Assembly (NCBI RefSeq): GCF_025905425.1
Contig: NZ_CP109603.1
Coordinates: forward strand, 1,772,001 to 1,836,000
DNA from: Pseudomonas putida
Lineage (GTDB): Bacteria > Pseudomonadota > Gammaproteobacteria > Pseudomonadales > Pseudomonadaceae
Direction: 5' to 3'
Length of the DNA stretch: 64,000 nt
Both the position numbers and the translations under genes were made by a program. Positions within the stretch are counted from its first letter, which is position 1. Every line of letters begins with the position of its first letter. The notes under the pieces were generated by a model that worked only from the letters and a program-made list of their open reading frames with translations, did not search any database and had not been told where the DNA came from. This document shows, piece by piece, positions 29,506-38,924 of the stretch.

Positions 29506-29703
29506 ATGCACCTGGATAAGCGTGTTGCACTGCTGATACTCACTGCGGGTCCGGTTCAGGCCGATCTGGAAATACAGAGCCAGACAGATAATCCAGGTCA
29601 GTCAGCAGCATTGACGCGTATGCAAGATTCAGCCGCAAGGCGACCGCCATCGGTGGCAAGCATTCCTAGCTTGGAACAGGGCAGGAAGGCGGGCTTGACG
29701 TGA
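29506..29703 (+). CDS. Possible small exported protein (65 aa)
   Basis: A short open frame starts at an ATG placed 7 bases after a perfect AGGAGG. It opens with a plausible short signal peptide (MHLDKRVALLILTAGPVQA, then DLEIQ). The remainder is polar with no recognised motif. It lies between the iron sigma operon and the REP-bearing element, on the opposite strand from the sigma gene. It may be a genuine small periplasmic peptide or the remnant 5' end of a lost gene. Confidence 0.35.
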   Translation: MHLDKRVALLILTAGPVQADLEIQSQTDNPGQSAALTRMQDSAARRPPSVASIPSLEQGRKAGLT

Positions 29704-29716
29704 CTGAGCGCTTTGG

Positions 29717-29752
29717 GTCGAAAGCAGTCACTCGCGAACGGCTGCTTTCGAC
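29717..29752. terminator. Stem-loop after the small ORF
   Basis: GTCGAAAGCAG (29717-29727) pairs exactly with CTGCTTTCGAC (29742-29752) around a 14-base loop that includes CACTCGCGAACG. No strong T-run follows. It may end the small ORF's transcript; related GTCGAAAGC words belong to a common pseudomonad intergenic repeat. Confidence 0.45.
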
Positions 29753-29760
29753 TTAGGCTC

Positions 29761-29928
29761 TGTACGAAAAGTTTTGTGGGAGCGGGCTTGCCCCGCGATG
29801 GAGTGCGAAGCACTCCTGTACCCGATATCAAATAGTGTCAAAGACGCCGCGAATTCAGGCTTTGCTGCCGCGTTGCGGCAGATCGCGGGGCAAGCCCGCA
29901 CCCACAACGATGGATAACCATACTTTTT
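29761..29928. mobile_element. MITE-like element with internal REP pair, copy 1
   Basis: This copy matches 46837-47004 at a constant offset of 17,076 bases with only a few substitutions and no gaps. It starts with TGTACGAAAAGT and contains two REP units in inverted orientation (TGTGGGAGCGGGCTTGCCCC near 29776 and its complement near 29890-29906) around an AT-richer core. The right end is damaged: ACTTTT runs into a longer T-tract and then CACGTACG. No coding capacity; no target duplication is obvious. Confidence 0.8.
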
Positions 29929-30128
29929 TTTCACGTACGTTCGGGTTCATCAAAGAGCAGCTTGGGTTTTCACACAGCCTGGCCCCATAGCGGATATAGC
30001 GTTCGTTGCTAGCCTAGGCAACTCAGCAGGTCTAAGCCCATCAGAGCCAGCAATCCTTGAGTTATCGCCTTGCCATTGGTACATCCCACCGTCAGGATAA
30101 ATGCTTCATCAGGCTTAAGGAGAGAGCC

Positions 30129-30755
30129 ATGTTTCCAATGAATGTGTGGTTTGCCTACACCGCTGCCTGCGTGCTGTTGGTATTGGCGCCAGGCCCTGAC
30201 AACCTGTTGGCCATTGGCCGTGGTCTCAGCCAAGGCAAAGTCGCAGCGGCCGTATCTGGCATGGCGTCAGGCGCGGGCATTCTGTTTCACGTCGCAGCCG
30301 CCTCCTTAGGGTTGACCCTTCTGATGCAAACCTCGGTGGTCGCATTCTGGGTGATTAAATTCATTGGTGCCGGCTATCTACTCTGGCTCGGCATCAAGGT
30401 CTTGCGCGCTCGCAGTTTGATCAGCTTTCAGCCGGCGTCCCGGCAATCGTTGCCCAGCATTTTTCTAACGGGTCTGCTTTCGGCTGCGCTCAACCCGAAG
30501 CCAGGCTTGTTCGTGTTGGCATTCATTCCCCAGTTCGTCGATCCGGCACGTGGATCGGTCAGCGTGCAGATGATGGTTTACGGGGTGTGGTTTGCTGTAC
30601 TCACAGCCTTGGGTTTTGCCTTGATGGGCATTTTCGCCACGGTGTTGTCTCGCTACCTGTACCAACGGCCACGGCTGGTAAATGGGCTAAACGTGGGCGC
30701 AGGCCTCACCTTCGTCGCCTCTGGCGTTTCGATTGCGGCTTTGAGTCAAAGATAG
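30129..30755 (+). CDS. LysE/RhtB-family amino-acid exporter
   Basis: This 208-residue, six-helix inner-membrane exporter is of the RhtB type. The family motif LAPGPDNLLAIGRGLSQGKVA near the N-terminus, GAGYLLWLGIKVLR, and AALNPKPGLFVLAFIPQFVDP are all present. These proteins expel homoserine, threonine, lysine or analogues; which one is not clear. The ATG at 30129 has AGGAGAGAG upstream and is chosen over the longer frame. No regulator adjoins it. Confidence 0.9.
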   Translation: MFPMNVWFAYTAACVLLVLAPGPDNLLAIGRGLSQGKVAAAVSGMASGAGILFHVAAASLGLTLLMQTSVVAFWVIKFIGAGYLLWLGIKVLRARSLISFQPASRQSLPSIFLTGLLSAALNPKPGLFVLAFIPQFVDPARGSVSVQMMVYGVWFAVLTALGFALMGIFATVLSRYLYQRPRLVNGLNVGAGLTFVASGVSIAALSQR

Positions 30756-30967
30756 TGGGAGGGAGAAAGCGGCGGGGCTTTGGGTGAAACCCGCCGGTTT
30801 CGTCAGCCATTTCACGCACCTTTCTTATCACTTGTTCAACCCGAGCAGGCGCACGCAGCCCCTGCAACCGCGTGCAACTGCCGATCAGGCAGAGCAGCTG
30901 TCTTGCGACTAGCTTTACCTCGAACGCTAACGTCTGCGCCCACAGTTCAACCAGGTAAAGGTTCGTT

Positions 30968-31420
30968 ATGACTAAAAGAATCGATCTGACGATCACCCAC
31001 GATTACCTCAATCCGTTTGCCTCGCCGGACGACCCCAAGTTAAGCCCCGAGCTGGTGGACTACCTGTCAGATAGCGCCTGGTACCACCCCGAGCTGACCC
31101 TGCACATTCGCTGCCCGGAAGATGAGCGAGAGCGCCTGCAGCAAGCCATCAGCAATACCTTTGCGGAAAAGAGCGAACAACTCAGGGGGGATATTCGCAG
31201 CCTACGGCTGGTAGCGTTGATACTCCTGGGCTTGGCACTAGCCTTGGTGCTGGCAGGCACGGCTCTGGGCATTGAAGGCACCATCCCCGTGGGCGTCGTT
31301 ACCGTCACCGCGTGGATGCTGCTCTGGCGTAGCGCAGAGATATTTTTTCTGGATATCCGCAGCATTAACCGGCAGCAGCGCAAGTACCAGCGCATCGCCA
31401 GCGCATCAAAGCAGTTTTGA
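30968..31420 (+). CDS. Small membrane protein of unknown function
   Basis: This 150-residue protein has a soluble N-terminal part (about 1-75, rich in acidic residues, with an LTLHIRCPEDERERLQQAI helix) and two adjacent membrane helices (about 80-100 and 104-122), then a basic C-terminal tail (NRQQRKYQRIAS) expected to stay in the cytoplasm. I do not recognise the family. It stands alone between the exporter and the polyamine genes. Confidence 0.72.
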   Translation: MTKRIDLTITHDYLNPFASPDDPKLSPELVDYLSDSAWYHPELTLHIRCPEDERERLQQAISNTFAEKSEQLRGDIRSLRLVALILLGLALALVLAGTALGIEGTIPVGVVTVTAWMLLWRSAEIFFLDIRSINRQQRKYQRIASASKQF

Positions 31421-31549
31421 TTGAGCTTGATCGCCCCACGCTACGTGTGGACGTGAGTCGGAACCGTCATCCTGGTTGAAATCAACGCGGGACTGATCCG
31501 CCAAAGCGGGCAGGGGAGCCATCCCCCCGGTTACCCAATCGCTTGACTC

Positions 31550-31599
31550 GTGAATTTTTTAGTGTATTTTTTCATGAAAAATAACTCTAAAAATTTCAC
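31550..31599. promoter_or_regulatory. Nested 50-bp palindromic operator before the first puuR-type gene
   Basis: Outer arms GTGAATTTTTTAG (31550-31562) and CTAAAAATTTCAC (31587-31599) match at 12 of 13 positions, and an inner perfect palindrome TTTTTCATGAAAAA (31568-31581) shares the same centre (31574.5). It lies 15-64 bases before the ATG. It is the obvious autoregulatory operator for the PuuR-type proteins; the second paralogue has outer CGTGAA/TTCACG half-sites too. Confidence 0.7.
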
Positions 31600-31613
31600 G
31601 GCAGCCCTAAGCG

Positions 31614-32168
31614 ATGAAGATGAACGAAGAGGTTGAAGCCCTCGCTATCCTTATTCACGACCTGCGCAAATTCAAGAACCTGACCCTGGGCGAACTGGCC
31701 GAGCGCATCAACCGCTCGGTCGGCTTCCTGTCCCAGGTCGAACGAGGCGTGTCGCGCCCTACCGTGGCCGACCTCACCGCCATCAGTGAAGCGCTCGGCG
31801 TCTCCACCGCGTACTTCTACAACCTGAGCAAGCCCCGCAGCGTCGGCTGGGTCACGCGGCCCCACGAGCGGCGCACGCTGTACCTCGAGTCGGGCATCAC
31901 CGATGTGCTCGCTTCGCCCACCATCGCCGGCGCCTTCTCCATGCTCGACAGCCACCTCGAACCAGGTGCCAGCAGTGGCGAGCCGTACCTGAGTGACCGC
32001 TCCGAGCAGGGCTGTTTCGTGCTCGAGGGCGAACTCACGGTATGGCTGGACAACGGCGACGCCGTGACCCTGCAGGCCAACGACTGCTTCCAGCTGCAGC
32101 CCCACGCGCAGTTCCGTTACGCCAACCTGACGGAAAAACCCACCCGAGTGCTCTGGGTCTTCAATTGA
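31614..32168 (+). CDS. PuuR-type regulator, XRE helix-turn-helix plus cupin (paralogue 1)
   Basis: This 184-residue repressor has an N-terminal XRE helix-turn-helix (LTLGELAERINRSVGFLSQVERG, VSRPTVADLTAISEALGV) and a C-terminal cupin sensor (about 110-180: CFVLEGELTVWL, FQLQPHAQFRYAN). PuuR-type proteins respond to putrescine and repress its catabolic genes. It is 27 bases ahead of the glutamylpolyamine synthetase gene and is about 80 percent alike by eye to a second copy at 36001-36555. Confidence 0.88.
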   Translation: MKMNEEVEALAILIHDLRKFKNLTLGELAERINRSVGFLSQVERGVSRPTVADLTAISEALGVSTAYFYNLSKPRSVGWVTRPHERRTLYLESGITDVLASPTIAGAFSMLDSHLEPGASSGEPYLSDRSEQGCFVLEGELTVWLDNGDAVTLQANDCFQLQPHAQFRYANLTEKPTRVLWVFN

Positions 32169-32195
32169 ATTCGTTCACCTCACAAGGACAAGAAG

Positions 32196-33542
32196 ATGAG
32201 TGTCATCTTTCCGGATCTGCTGACTGAAGTGCGCTCGTTCCGAGCGGAACACCCAGAAGTACGTTATGTCGACCTGATTGCGCTGGATATCCCCGGGCAC
32301 TTCTACGGCAAGCGCTACCCCATCGACATGCTGGAAAAAGTCGCCTCCGGCACGCCGCTGAAGCTGCCGCAGAACTGCGTACTGCTGGGCACCCAGGGCG
32401 GCCTCTACCCCATTGGCGACTACTGCTTCGCCGACGGCGATCCGGATGCCGCGCGGCGCTTGGTGCCGGGTACCCTGAAACCGGTGCGCTGGGAAAAAGA
32501 ACTGATCGCCCAGATGCTCATCACCTCCGACGGCACCGCCAAGCCGATCGAGTTCGAGCCCCGCGAAGTGCTGGCCCGCGTGATCCAGCGCCTGGCCAAG
32601 CGCGGCATCCGCCCGGTGGTGGCCTTCGAGCTGGAGTTCTACCTGTTCGACCGCAAGCTCGATAACGGCCTGCCACAGTACCCACGCGACACCGCGACCG
32701 AGGACCAGGACGACCAGCCGAACATGCACATCGAGCGGCTGTCGCGCTTCTCGTCGGTGCTCCACGAGATGGTCGATGGCGCCAACGAGCAGGGTGTGCC
32801 GGCAAACGTCATCACGGCGGAGCTGGGCCCCGGCCAGTTCGAGATCAACTTCTCGCACAGCGACGATGCCCTGAGCGCGGCAGACTGGTCGGCGCTGTTC
32901 TGCCGCAGCACCCGCGGTATTGCGCTGAAACACGGCTACCGTGCCAGCTTCATGAGCAAGCCATACCTGGACGCACCGGGCAGCGGCATGCATGTGCACG
33001 TCAGCCTGTACGACGCTGCCGGCAACAACATCCTGGCGGGCACCGACCAGCGCAAGCTGCGTCACGCCGTGGCCGGGTGCCTGGAGCTGCTGCCCCACTG
33101 CATGCCGATTTTCGCCCCCAACCACAATGCCTACCGCCGTTACGGTGCGATGGTAAACGCGGCGAGCAAGGCCAGCTGGGGCTTCGAAGATCGCGATGCG
33201 TGCATTCGCATCCCTGAGTCCGACCCGCGCAACCTGCGCATCGAACACCGCCTCGCGGGTGCCGATGCCAACCCGTACCTGGTGCTGGCGGCCATCCTGA
33301 CCGGGATGGAGCATGGCCTGGATCGCGGCGTCGAACCCATCGCGCCACTGAACGACAACCGCCAGAGCGGCATCGACTTCCCCAAGGATGCCCTCAGCGC
33401 CCTGGCCGCCATGCGTCACCACCCGGTGATCAACGAGGGGCTGGGCAGCGAGTTCGTGATGGTCTATTGCGAAAACAAATACCAGGAGCAACTGGACTTC
33501 ATGCGCCACATCGATGCCCGCGAGTACCGCTGGTTCTTGTAG
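32196..33542 (+). CDS. Gamma-glutamylpolyamine synthetase (glutamine-synthetase fold)
   Basis: This 448-residue ATP-dependent ligase joins glutamate to putrescine or another polyamine in the cytoplasm, the first step of the gamma-glutamyl polyamine route (PuuA in E. coli, PauA/SpuI types in Pseudomonas). Glutamine-synthetase motifs are present: AFELEFYLFD (metal site), GPGQFEINF, the SGMHVHVSLYD ATP/ammonia region, and RIEHRLAGADANPYLVLAAI. The adenylylation loop of true GlnA is not evident. The neighbouring gamma-glutamyl hydrolase and SpuC aminotransferase support the pathway. Confidence 0.9.
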   Translation: MSVIFPDLLTEVRSFRAEHPEVRYVDLIALDIPGHFYGKRYPIDMLEKVASGTPLKLPQNCVLLGTQGGLYPIGDYCFADGDPDAARRLVPGTLKPVRWEKELIAQMLITSDGTAKPIEFEPREVLARVIQRLAKRGIRPVVAFELEFYLFDRKLDNGLPQYPRDTATEDQDDQPNMHIERLSRFSSVLHEMVDGANEQGVPANVITAELGPGQFEINFSHSDDALSAADWSALFCRSTRGIALKHGYRASFMSKPYLDAPGSGMHVHVSLYDAAGNNILAGTDQRKLRHAVAGCLELLPHCMPIFAPNHNAYRRYGAMVNAASKASWGFEDRDACIRIPESDPRNLRIEHRLAGADANPYLVLAAILTGMEHGLDRGVEPIAPLNDNRQSGIDFPKDALSALAAMRHHPVINEGLGSEFVMVYCENKYQEQLDFMRHIDAREYRWFL

Positions 33543-33620
33543 GTGCCAAGGTTCGAACAGCGACGCCTGTCTTTCCACCGTTTCAATACAACGCGCAATA
33601 TGGATTTGCCGGAGGACGAT

Positions 33621-34394
33621 ATGCCCCGTGTGCCCGTTATCGGCATCACCGCATGCACCAGCATGATTGAGCTGCATGCAACCCAGACCATCAGCGAGAA
33701 GTACGCACGCGCGGCGGCCAAGGCGGCGTGTGGGTTGCCCATCGTGATTCCCAGCCTCGCCGACCTGATGGACAGCGCCGATATTCTCGACGTGGTGGAT
33801 GGGCTGATCTTCACCGGTTCACCGTCCAACATCGAACCGTTCCACTACAACGGTCCGGCCAGTGCAGCGGGCACCCATCACGACCCTCTGCGTGATGCCA
33901 CCACGTTGCCGCTGATGCGTGCGGCCATCGCCGCCGGTGTACCGGTGCTCGGTATATGCCGTGGTTTCCAGGAAATGAACGTGGCGCTGGGTGGCACCCT
34001 GCACCAGAAGGTCCACGAGACCGGTATGTTCATGGACCACCGCGAAGGCAAGGGCGAGCCCATCGAAAAGCAGTATGGCCCGCGTCACGCCTTGCATATA
34101 GAACCCGGCGGCATGCTCGAGCGCATGGGCTTGCCGGCAATCATCCAGGTCAATTCCATCCACGGCCAGGGCCTCGATGTGTTGGCCCCTGGGCTGAGGG
34201 TGGAAGCGCTGGCACCGGATGGCTTGGTGGAAGCGATTTCGGTCGAGCACAGCAAGGGCTTTGCCCTGGCCGTGCAATGGCACCCCGAGTTCCAGGTCAT
34301 GGACAACCCGCATTACCTGACGATTTTCCAGTCCTTCGGCAAGGCTTGCCGGCACCGCTCGGTGCTGCGCCAGAGGTTGTTGAAGTCCGCCTGA
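33621..34394 (+). CDS. Gamma-glutamyl-GABA hydrolase (PuuD type)
   Basis: This 257-residue class-I glutamine-amidotransferase-like hydrolase frees GABA (or another omega-amino acid) from its glutamyl form. The nucleophile is C113 in [10 protein letters not shown], and the His-Glu pair is in VQWHPEFQ. The ATG at 33621 has GGAGG 5 bases upstream; an in-frame GTG at 33543 right at the synthetase stop lacks such a site. It lies between the synthetase and SpuC, completing the first and last steps of glutamyl-polyamine breakdown; the oxidase and dehydrogenase steps are not in the window. Confidence 0.9.
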   Translation: MPRVPVIGITACTSMIELHATQTISEKYARAAAKAACGLPIVIPSLADLMDSADILDVVDGLIFTGSPSNIEPFHYNGPASAAGTHHDPLRDATTLPLMRAAIAAGVPVLGICRGFQEMNVALGGTLHQKVHETGMFMDHREGKGEPIEKQYGPRHALHIEPGGMLERMGLPAIIQVNSIHGQGLDVLAPGLRVEALAPDGLVEAISVEHSKGFALAVQWHPEFQVMDNPHYLTIFQSFGKACRHRSVLRQRLLKSA

Positions 34395-34465
34395 ATACCC
34401 AGTGTTTCCCACCTACAAAAAAGTACCCGCGCAGCACGGCTGCGCAACTTGATGGAGTGAAGTCA

Positions 34466-35824
34466 ATGAGTGAACAGAATTCGCAGACCCTTGCCTGGCA
34501 AGCGATGAGCCGCGACCATCACCTGGCCCCGTTCAGCGATGTCAAGCAACTGGCCGAGAAAGGCCCGCGCATCATCACCTCGGCCAAGGGCGTGTATCTC
34601 TGGGACAGCGAAGGCAATAAGATTCTCGATGGCATGGCGGGCCTGTGGTGCGTGGCGGTCGGTTATGGCCGTGATGAACTGGCCGACGTCGCCAGCCAGC
34701 AGATGAGGCAGCTGCCGTACTACAACCTGTTCTTCCAGACCGCGCACCCGCCCGCGCTGGAGCTGGCCAAGGCGATCGCCGATGTGGCCCCGCACGGCAT
34801 GAACCATGTGTTCTTCACTGGCTCCGGCTCGGAAGGCAACGACACCGTGCTGCGCATGGTCCGCCACTACTGGGCGATCAAGGGCCAGAACAACAAGAGG
34901 GTCATCATTGGCCGCATCAACGGCTACCACGGCTCCACCGTGGCGGGCGCTGCGCTGGGCGGCATGAGCGGCATGCACCAGCAGGGCGGCATGATCCCGG
35001 ACATCGTGCACATCCCGCAGCCGTACTGGTATGGCGAAGGCGGCGACATGACCGAGGCCGATTTCGGCGTGTGGGCGGCCGAGCAGCTGGAGAAGAAGAT
35101 CCTGGAAGTTGGCGTGGACAACGTCGCCGCCTTCATCGCCGAACCGATCCAGGGCGCCGGTGGCGTGATCATCCCGCCGCAGAGCTACTGGCCGAAGGTC
35201 AAGGAGATCCTGGCCAAGTACGACATTCTCTTCGTCGCCGACGAAGTGATCTGCGGCTTCGGCCGTACCGGTGAGTGGTTCGGTACCGACTACTACGACC
35301 TCAAGCCTGACCTGATGACCATCGCCAAGGGCCTCACCTCCGGCTATATCCCCATGGGCGGCGTGATCGTGCGTGACGAAGTGGCCAACGTCCTCAGCGA
35401 AGGCGGCGACTTCAACCACGGCTTCACCTATTCCGGCCACCCGGTGGCGGCCGCGGTGGGCCTGGAGAACCTGCGGATCCTGCGGGACGAGCAGATCATC
35501 GAACAGGTGCAGAAAAAGACCGCCCCTTATCTGCAACAACGCTTGCGCGAATTGGCCGACCACCCGCTGGTTGGCGAAGTGCGCGGCCTGGGCATGCTCG
35601 GCGCGATCGAGCTGGTGAAGGACAAGGCCACCCGCGCCCGTTACGAAGGCCAAGGGGTCGGCATGATCTGTCGCCAGCACTGCTTCGATAATGGCCTGAT
35701 CATGCGCGCCGTGGGCGACACCATGATCATCGCGCCGCCGCTGGTGATCAGCATTGAAGAGATCGACGAACTGGTGGAAAAAGCCCGCAAGTGCCTGGAC
35801 CTGACGTACGCGGCTATTGGCTGA
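34466..35824 (+). CDS. spuC: Putrescine/polyamine-pyruvate aminotransferase
   Basis: This 452-residue class-III PLP aminotransferase moves an amino group from putrescine or related diamines to pyruvate, giving 4-aminobutanal and alanine. The PLP lysine is K288 in [10 protein letters not shown], with [14 protein letters not shown] upstream. The N-terminus [19 protein letters not shown] is the SpuC hallmark. The ATG at 34466 follows GGAGTGA; the longer frame runs out of phase through the hydrolase gene. Co-directional with the synthetase and hydrolase, so the cell has both glutamylated and direct transamination routes. Confidence 0.92.
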   Translation: MSEQNSQTLAWQAMSRDHHLAPFSDVKQLAEKGPRIITSAKGVYLWDSEGNKILDGMAGLWCVAVGYGRDELADVASQQMRQLPYYNLFFQTAHPPALELAKAIADVAPHGMNHVFFTGSGSEGNDTVLRMVRHYWAIKGQNNKRVIIGRINGYHGSTVAGAALGGMSGMHQQGGMIPDIVHIPQPYWYGEGGDMTEADFGVWAAEQLEKKILEVGVDNVAAFIAEPIQGAGGVIIPPQSYWPKVKEILAKYDILFVADEVICGFGRTGEWFGTDYYDLKPDLMTIAKGLTSGYIPMGGVIVRDEVANVLSEGGDFNHGFTYSGHPVAAAVGLENLRILRDEQIIEQVQKKTAPYLQQRLRELADHPLVGEVRGLGMLGAIELVKDKATRARYEGQGVGMICRQHCFDNGLIMRAVGDTMIIAPPLVISIEEIDELVEKARKCLDLTYAAIG

Positions 35825-35842
35825 GTGAGGGCGTCGCTGGGG

Positions 35843-35893
35843 CTGCTGTGCTGCCCATCGCCCGAAGCCTGCGATGGGCCGCAACGCGGCCCC
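35843..35893. terminator. Long imperfect hairpin after spuC
   Basis: GCCCATCGC (35853-35861) and GCGATGGGC (35871-35879) pair exactly, and the stem can extend outward with GGGGC...GCCCC and a few mismatches (about 35839-35893). No T-run follows. It separates spuC from the second PuuR-type gene and probably ends the spuC transcript. Confidence 0.55.
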
Positions 35894-35920
35894 AGATGCT
35901 CGACTCCCACGCAGCTATAG

Positions 35921-35964
35921 CGTGAACAATTTTGCTTTGCGAGTTGAATCCTGTACTTTTCACG
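35921..35964. promoter_or_regulatory. Operator-like half-sites before the second puuR-type gene
   Basis: CGTGAA (35921-35926) and TTCACG (35959-35964) face each other with 32 bases between. The same outer half-sites precede the first paralogue with 40 bases between. It lies 37-80 bases before the ATG and is a candidate shared operator. Confidence 0.5.
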
Positions 35965-36000
35965 GCATCAATTTCCCCGTCCGATAGCCGCGATTCAACT

Positions 36001-36555
36001 ATGAAAGTGCACGAAGAAATCGAAGCCCTGGCCGTCCTGATTCGCGACCTGCGCAAGTTCAAAGGCCTGACCTTGGGCGAGCTGGCCCAGCGCATCGGCC
36101 GTTCTGTGGGCTTTCTCTCACAGGTCGAGCGCGGCGTGTCGCGCCCAACCGTGGCCGACCTCACGGCTATCAGTGAAGAACTCGGCGTCTCGACCGCTTA
36201 TTTCTACAAGCTGGACAAGCCTCGCGAGCTCGACTGGGTCACTCGCCCTCACGAGCGTCGCACGCTTCACCTGGCCGGCGGCATCACCGATGTGCTGGCC
36301 TCCCCGACGATAACGGGCGCGTTCTCCATGCTCGATAGCCACCTGGAACCGGGGGCCAGCAGCGGCGAGGAGTACCTGGATGACAGCTCGGAACAAGGCT
36401 GCTTCGTGCTCGAAGGCGAGCTGACCGTCTGGCTGGATGGCGGCGAGCCGGTAACGCTGCGCGCCAGTGACAGTTTTCAGCTGCAACCCCACGCCAGTTT
36501 TCGATACGCCAACCTCACCGACAAGCCCACCCGCGTACTCTGGGTATTCAGCTGA
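36001..36555 (+). CDS. PuuR-type regulator, XRE helix-turn-helix plus cupin (paralogue 2)
   Basis: This 184-residue protein is a close paralogue of the one at 31614-32168, with the same XRE helix-turn-helix (LTLGELAQRIGRSVGFLSQVERG) and cupin sensor. Differences are mostly in the first 10 residues and scattered through the cupin. The two copies flank the polyamine genes in the same orientation, which looks like an old tandem duplication of the regulator. No gene follows it on its strand, so it may act in trans on other polyamine loci. Confidence 0.88.
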   Translation: MKVHEEIEALAVLIRDLRKFKGLTLGELAQRIGRSVGFLSQVERGVSRPTVADLTAISEELGVSTAYFYKLDKPRELDWVTRPHERRTLHLAGGITDVLASPTITGAFSMLDSHLEPGASSGEEYLDDSSEQGCFVLEGELTVWLDGGEPVTLRASDSFQLQPHASFRYANLTDKPTRVLWVFS

Positions 36556-36597
36556 GGGTTGCGCCCCGCTGCCTGATCAAGGTAGCGGGGCGCCTTG

Positions 36598-38889
36598 CTA
36601 CTGAATGACCACCGGCACTGTGCGCACCGTTCCAAGCGAGGAGCGGATCGTGACCGTTGGGGCAGCGCTCGGTACCACGCCCGTGGTGGTGGTCGACAGC
36701 CGCCAGCGGCCGCTGATCGGGACTGTAGCGGTGCCCAACGTGACCAGCCCATTGGAGGTTGTAACTTGAATGGTCAACGTATTGCCGACTACCGCCGAGG
36801 AGGTCCCAGACAGGTCCCAGGTCAAGCGGTCGTTGGCGCGCGCCCGTGCCACGGCGGTGGTGACTACCAAGGTTTCTTGCGTCACCTGCGGTGTAACCTG
36901 CACGGTGACGGTGGCGGGTGCCGAGAGCGTTCCGAGCGAATCTCGGACCTGGTAGGTGAAGGTGGTGGCAAAGGCGCTGGTGACATTCTGCGGTGCGGTG
37001 TAGGTCACCACTGTGCCGTCGGTGCTGACACTGCCCTGGCCCGCTGCCGGCTGGGACAGGATGATGACGGTCAAGGGCGTACTGCCAGAGTCGTTGAGCA
37101 ACACATTCAACGTCAGCGTTCCGCCTTGGCTGGCTGCAGTGTCGTTAGTGGCGACCGGTACCGGGTTCGGGGTCACGTTGACCGTGACCGTTCCAGGCTC
37201 CGAATCGAGGCCCTTGCTGTCCCTGGCGATGTAGCTGAAGGTCGCCTGCAGCGGGGCATTGGTGGCCGGTGGTGTGTAGGTCAGGCTGGTGGTGCCATTG
37301 AGCACCACCGTACCCTGGCCGGCCGCCGGTGGTACGAAGCTGCCGATGGTCAGCGGCGTGTCGTTGTCGGGATCGCTGTCATTGGCCAACACGTTGATGG
37401 TGATCGGTACGCCTGCGTTGGTGCTGACGGTATCCGCCACGGCAAGGGGTTTCTCGTTGCCGGAAGGAACCTCGACGATGCCGGTAACGGTCACCGGTTC
37501 GCTGTCCGCTCCGCCGGCAGCCGACTTGACCGTAACGCTTTCCGGTGGCTGGCTCAGATCATTGACCACCAGCGTGCCGTCTGCTGGCAGAGGACCGTAT
37601 CCCTGGGCGACGAGGCCAGGATTAAGGACCTTGTCACTGGAGCTCGCGGTGATGGTCAGGCGGCGATTGGCTGGGTCGTATTGAGCCGTACTGACTTTCA
37701 CCACATCGACAGGCGTGCGTGAAACCGACGTGGGTTTGCTCACGCCACCCAATTCGCTTGCTGTCAGTACCACCACTGATGGCGGCGCCGCAGAGGTGGC
37801 GAAGGTGGTGTAGAAGTAGCCGTTGTTGTCCGTCAGCAGGTTCGCGTTGGGCAGGCACGGTCCTGGTGGTGTGCCGGTCAGGATCAGGGTGGTGCGGTAG
37901 CACACTGTCGAAGCAGCCGGCGTCACTGCCTGGGTACTGCTGTTGGTACGGAACGAGTCGGCAAATACTTCGATCTGCGAGCCGTTGCTGTCACGCTGGT
38001 AGGTGATGCGCTCCACTTCCACCGGCGTCTGGGTGCGGTCATCGTAGATCTTGCCGGAGATAGCGAACAGGTTGCTGCGCAGTGTGCCCGCAGGGCCGGA
38101 GATCTCCAGGTAGTTCTGTGGGTTGCCCTCGGCATCAAGGACCGGGCTGCCGCGCACCTGGTCAGCGAGGTTCGGGTCGCCGACGAACTTCTCCTGCAGG
38201 CCGGTTTCCGGGTTGGTCTCGGTGAAGTAGCGGGTGATTTCCGTGCCGGCTTCATTGGTCAGGCTATTGGGGGCAGACGCGCTGTACAGGAACGGCCCGA
38301 GGGCTCCCTGCAAGGCCCCCGAATAGTTGAGCGTGGCGATGCCGATATCACTGGTATCGTTGATTGCCCGCCGCCCTGGCGTGGCAACGACGTACACTTT
38401 GGTACCGTACGGATGGCGCACGGTGTACATCCCCGCGGTGGGAACGGCGGCGCGGATACGGATGCGCGCGAAGTTGTGCTGTTCCCCATCGATGATCTCG
38501 CCTTCGCCGGCCACCGCTTCCAGTGCAGCAACGTACTGCTCGATGCCGAAGGTTCTGTCACCGACGCTGCCGTCAGCGGTGAACCAGAAGCTTTCACCTG
38601 GCCAGTTATTCGGGAAGATGATGGGCTCGGCGGGATTGAAGCCGCCTTCTGCAGGAATGGTGCACATGTAGCCGGGGGCAGCTGCGTTGCCCGGCGCACG
38701 GGAGCTGACTGTCTTGGACAGGCAGAGCTCCAGCTTCACATTGTTGAAGTCCTGATACCACATGGGGAACCGGCCGGTGGCGAGGGTGTAGGGCCCCGGG
38801 TCGAAACCCTGCAGCGCGGCGTTGGCACCGCCCACCATGGCGATGGACAGGCTCAGTGTGTTGAATATGAAGCGTGGCCATTTGTTCAT
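36598..38889 (-). CDS. Exported protein with tandem Ig/cadherin-like repeats, partner of the multicopper oxidase locus
   Basis: This 763-residue secreted or surface protein has a signal peptide (MNKWPRFIFNTLSLSIAMVGGANA), then a domain of about 430 residues shared with the neighbouring 463-residue protein (ETNPETGLQEKFVGDPNL, RIRIRAAVPTAGMYTVRHPYG). After it come two cadherin-like/tandem-95 repeats (VLANDSDPDNDTPLTI, LLNDSGSTPLTV) and a C-terminal beta domain ending VPVVIQ. Four cysteines occur in two probable pairs. AGGAG lies 6 bases before the ATG at 38889; the longer frame overlaps the upstream gene's end. It is second in a two-gene operon transcribed away from the giant multicopper oxidase. 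Function unknown; an adhesive or matrix role near the Mn oxidase is inference. Confidence 0.78.
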   Translation of the reverse strand: MNKWPRFIFNTLSLSIAMVGGANAALQGFDPGPYTLATGRFPMWYQDFNNVKLELCLSKTVSSRAPGNAAAPGYMCTIPAEGGFNPAEPIIFPNNWPGESFWFTADGSVGDRTFGIEQYVAALEAVAGEGEIIDGEQHNFARIRIRAAVPTAGMYTVRHPYGTKVYVVATPGRRAINDTSDIGIATLNYSGALQGALGPFLYSASAPNSLTNEAGTEITRYFTETNPETGLQEKFVGDPNLADQVRGSPVLDAEGNPQNYLEISGPAGTLRSNLFAISGKIYDDRTQTPVEVERITYQRDSNGSQIEVFADSFRTNSSTQAVTPAASTVCYRTTLILTGTPPGPCLPNANLLTDNNGYFYTTFATSAAPPSVVVLTASELGGVSKPTSVSRTPVDVVKVSTAQYDPANRRLTITASSSDKVLNPGLVAQGYGPLPADGTLVVNDLSQPPESVTVKSAAGGADSEPVTVTGIVEVPSGNEKPLAVADTVSTNAGVPITINVLANDSDPDNDTPLTIGSFVPPAAGQGTVVLNGTTSLTYTPPATNAPLQATFSYIARDSKGLDSEPGTVTVNVTPNPVPVATNDTAASQGGTLTLNVLLNDSGSTPLTVIILSQPAAGQGSVSTDGTVVTYTAPQNVTSAFATTFTYQVRDSLGTLSAPATVTVQVTPQVTQETLVVTTAVARARANDRLTWDLSGTSSAVVGNTLTIQVTTSNGLVTLGTATVPISGRWRLSTTTTGVVPSAAPTVTIRSSLGTVRTVPVVIQ

Positions 38890-38924
38890 GTTAGCTCCTG
38901 GCGCTTGATCCGAATTCGGATGGG

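Noticed and set aside
30465..30665. Antisense small frame within the LysE gene
   Set aside because: Shadow of a well-supported gene with family motifs on the other strand.
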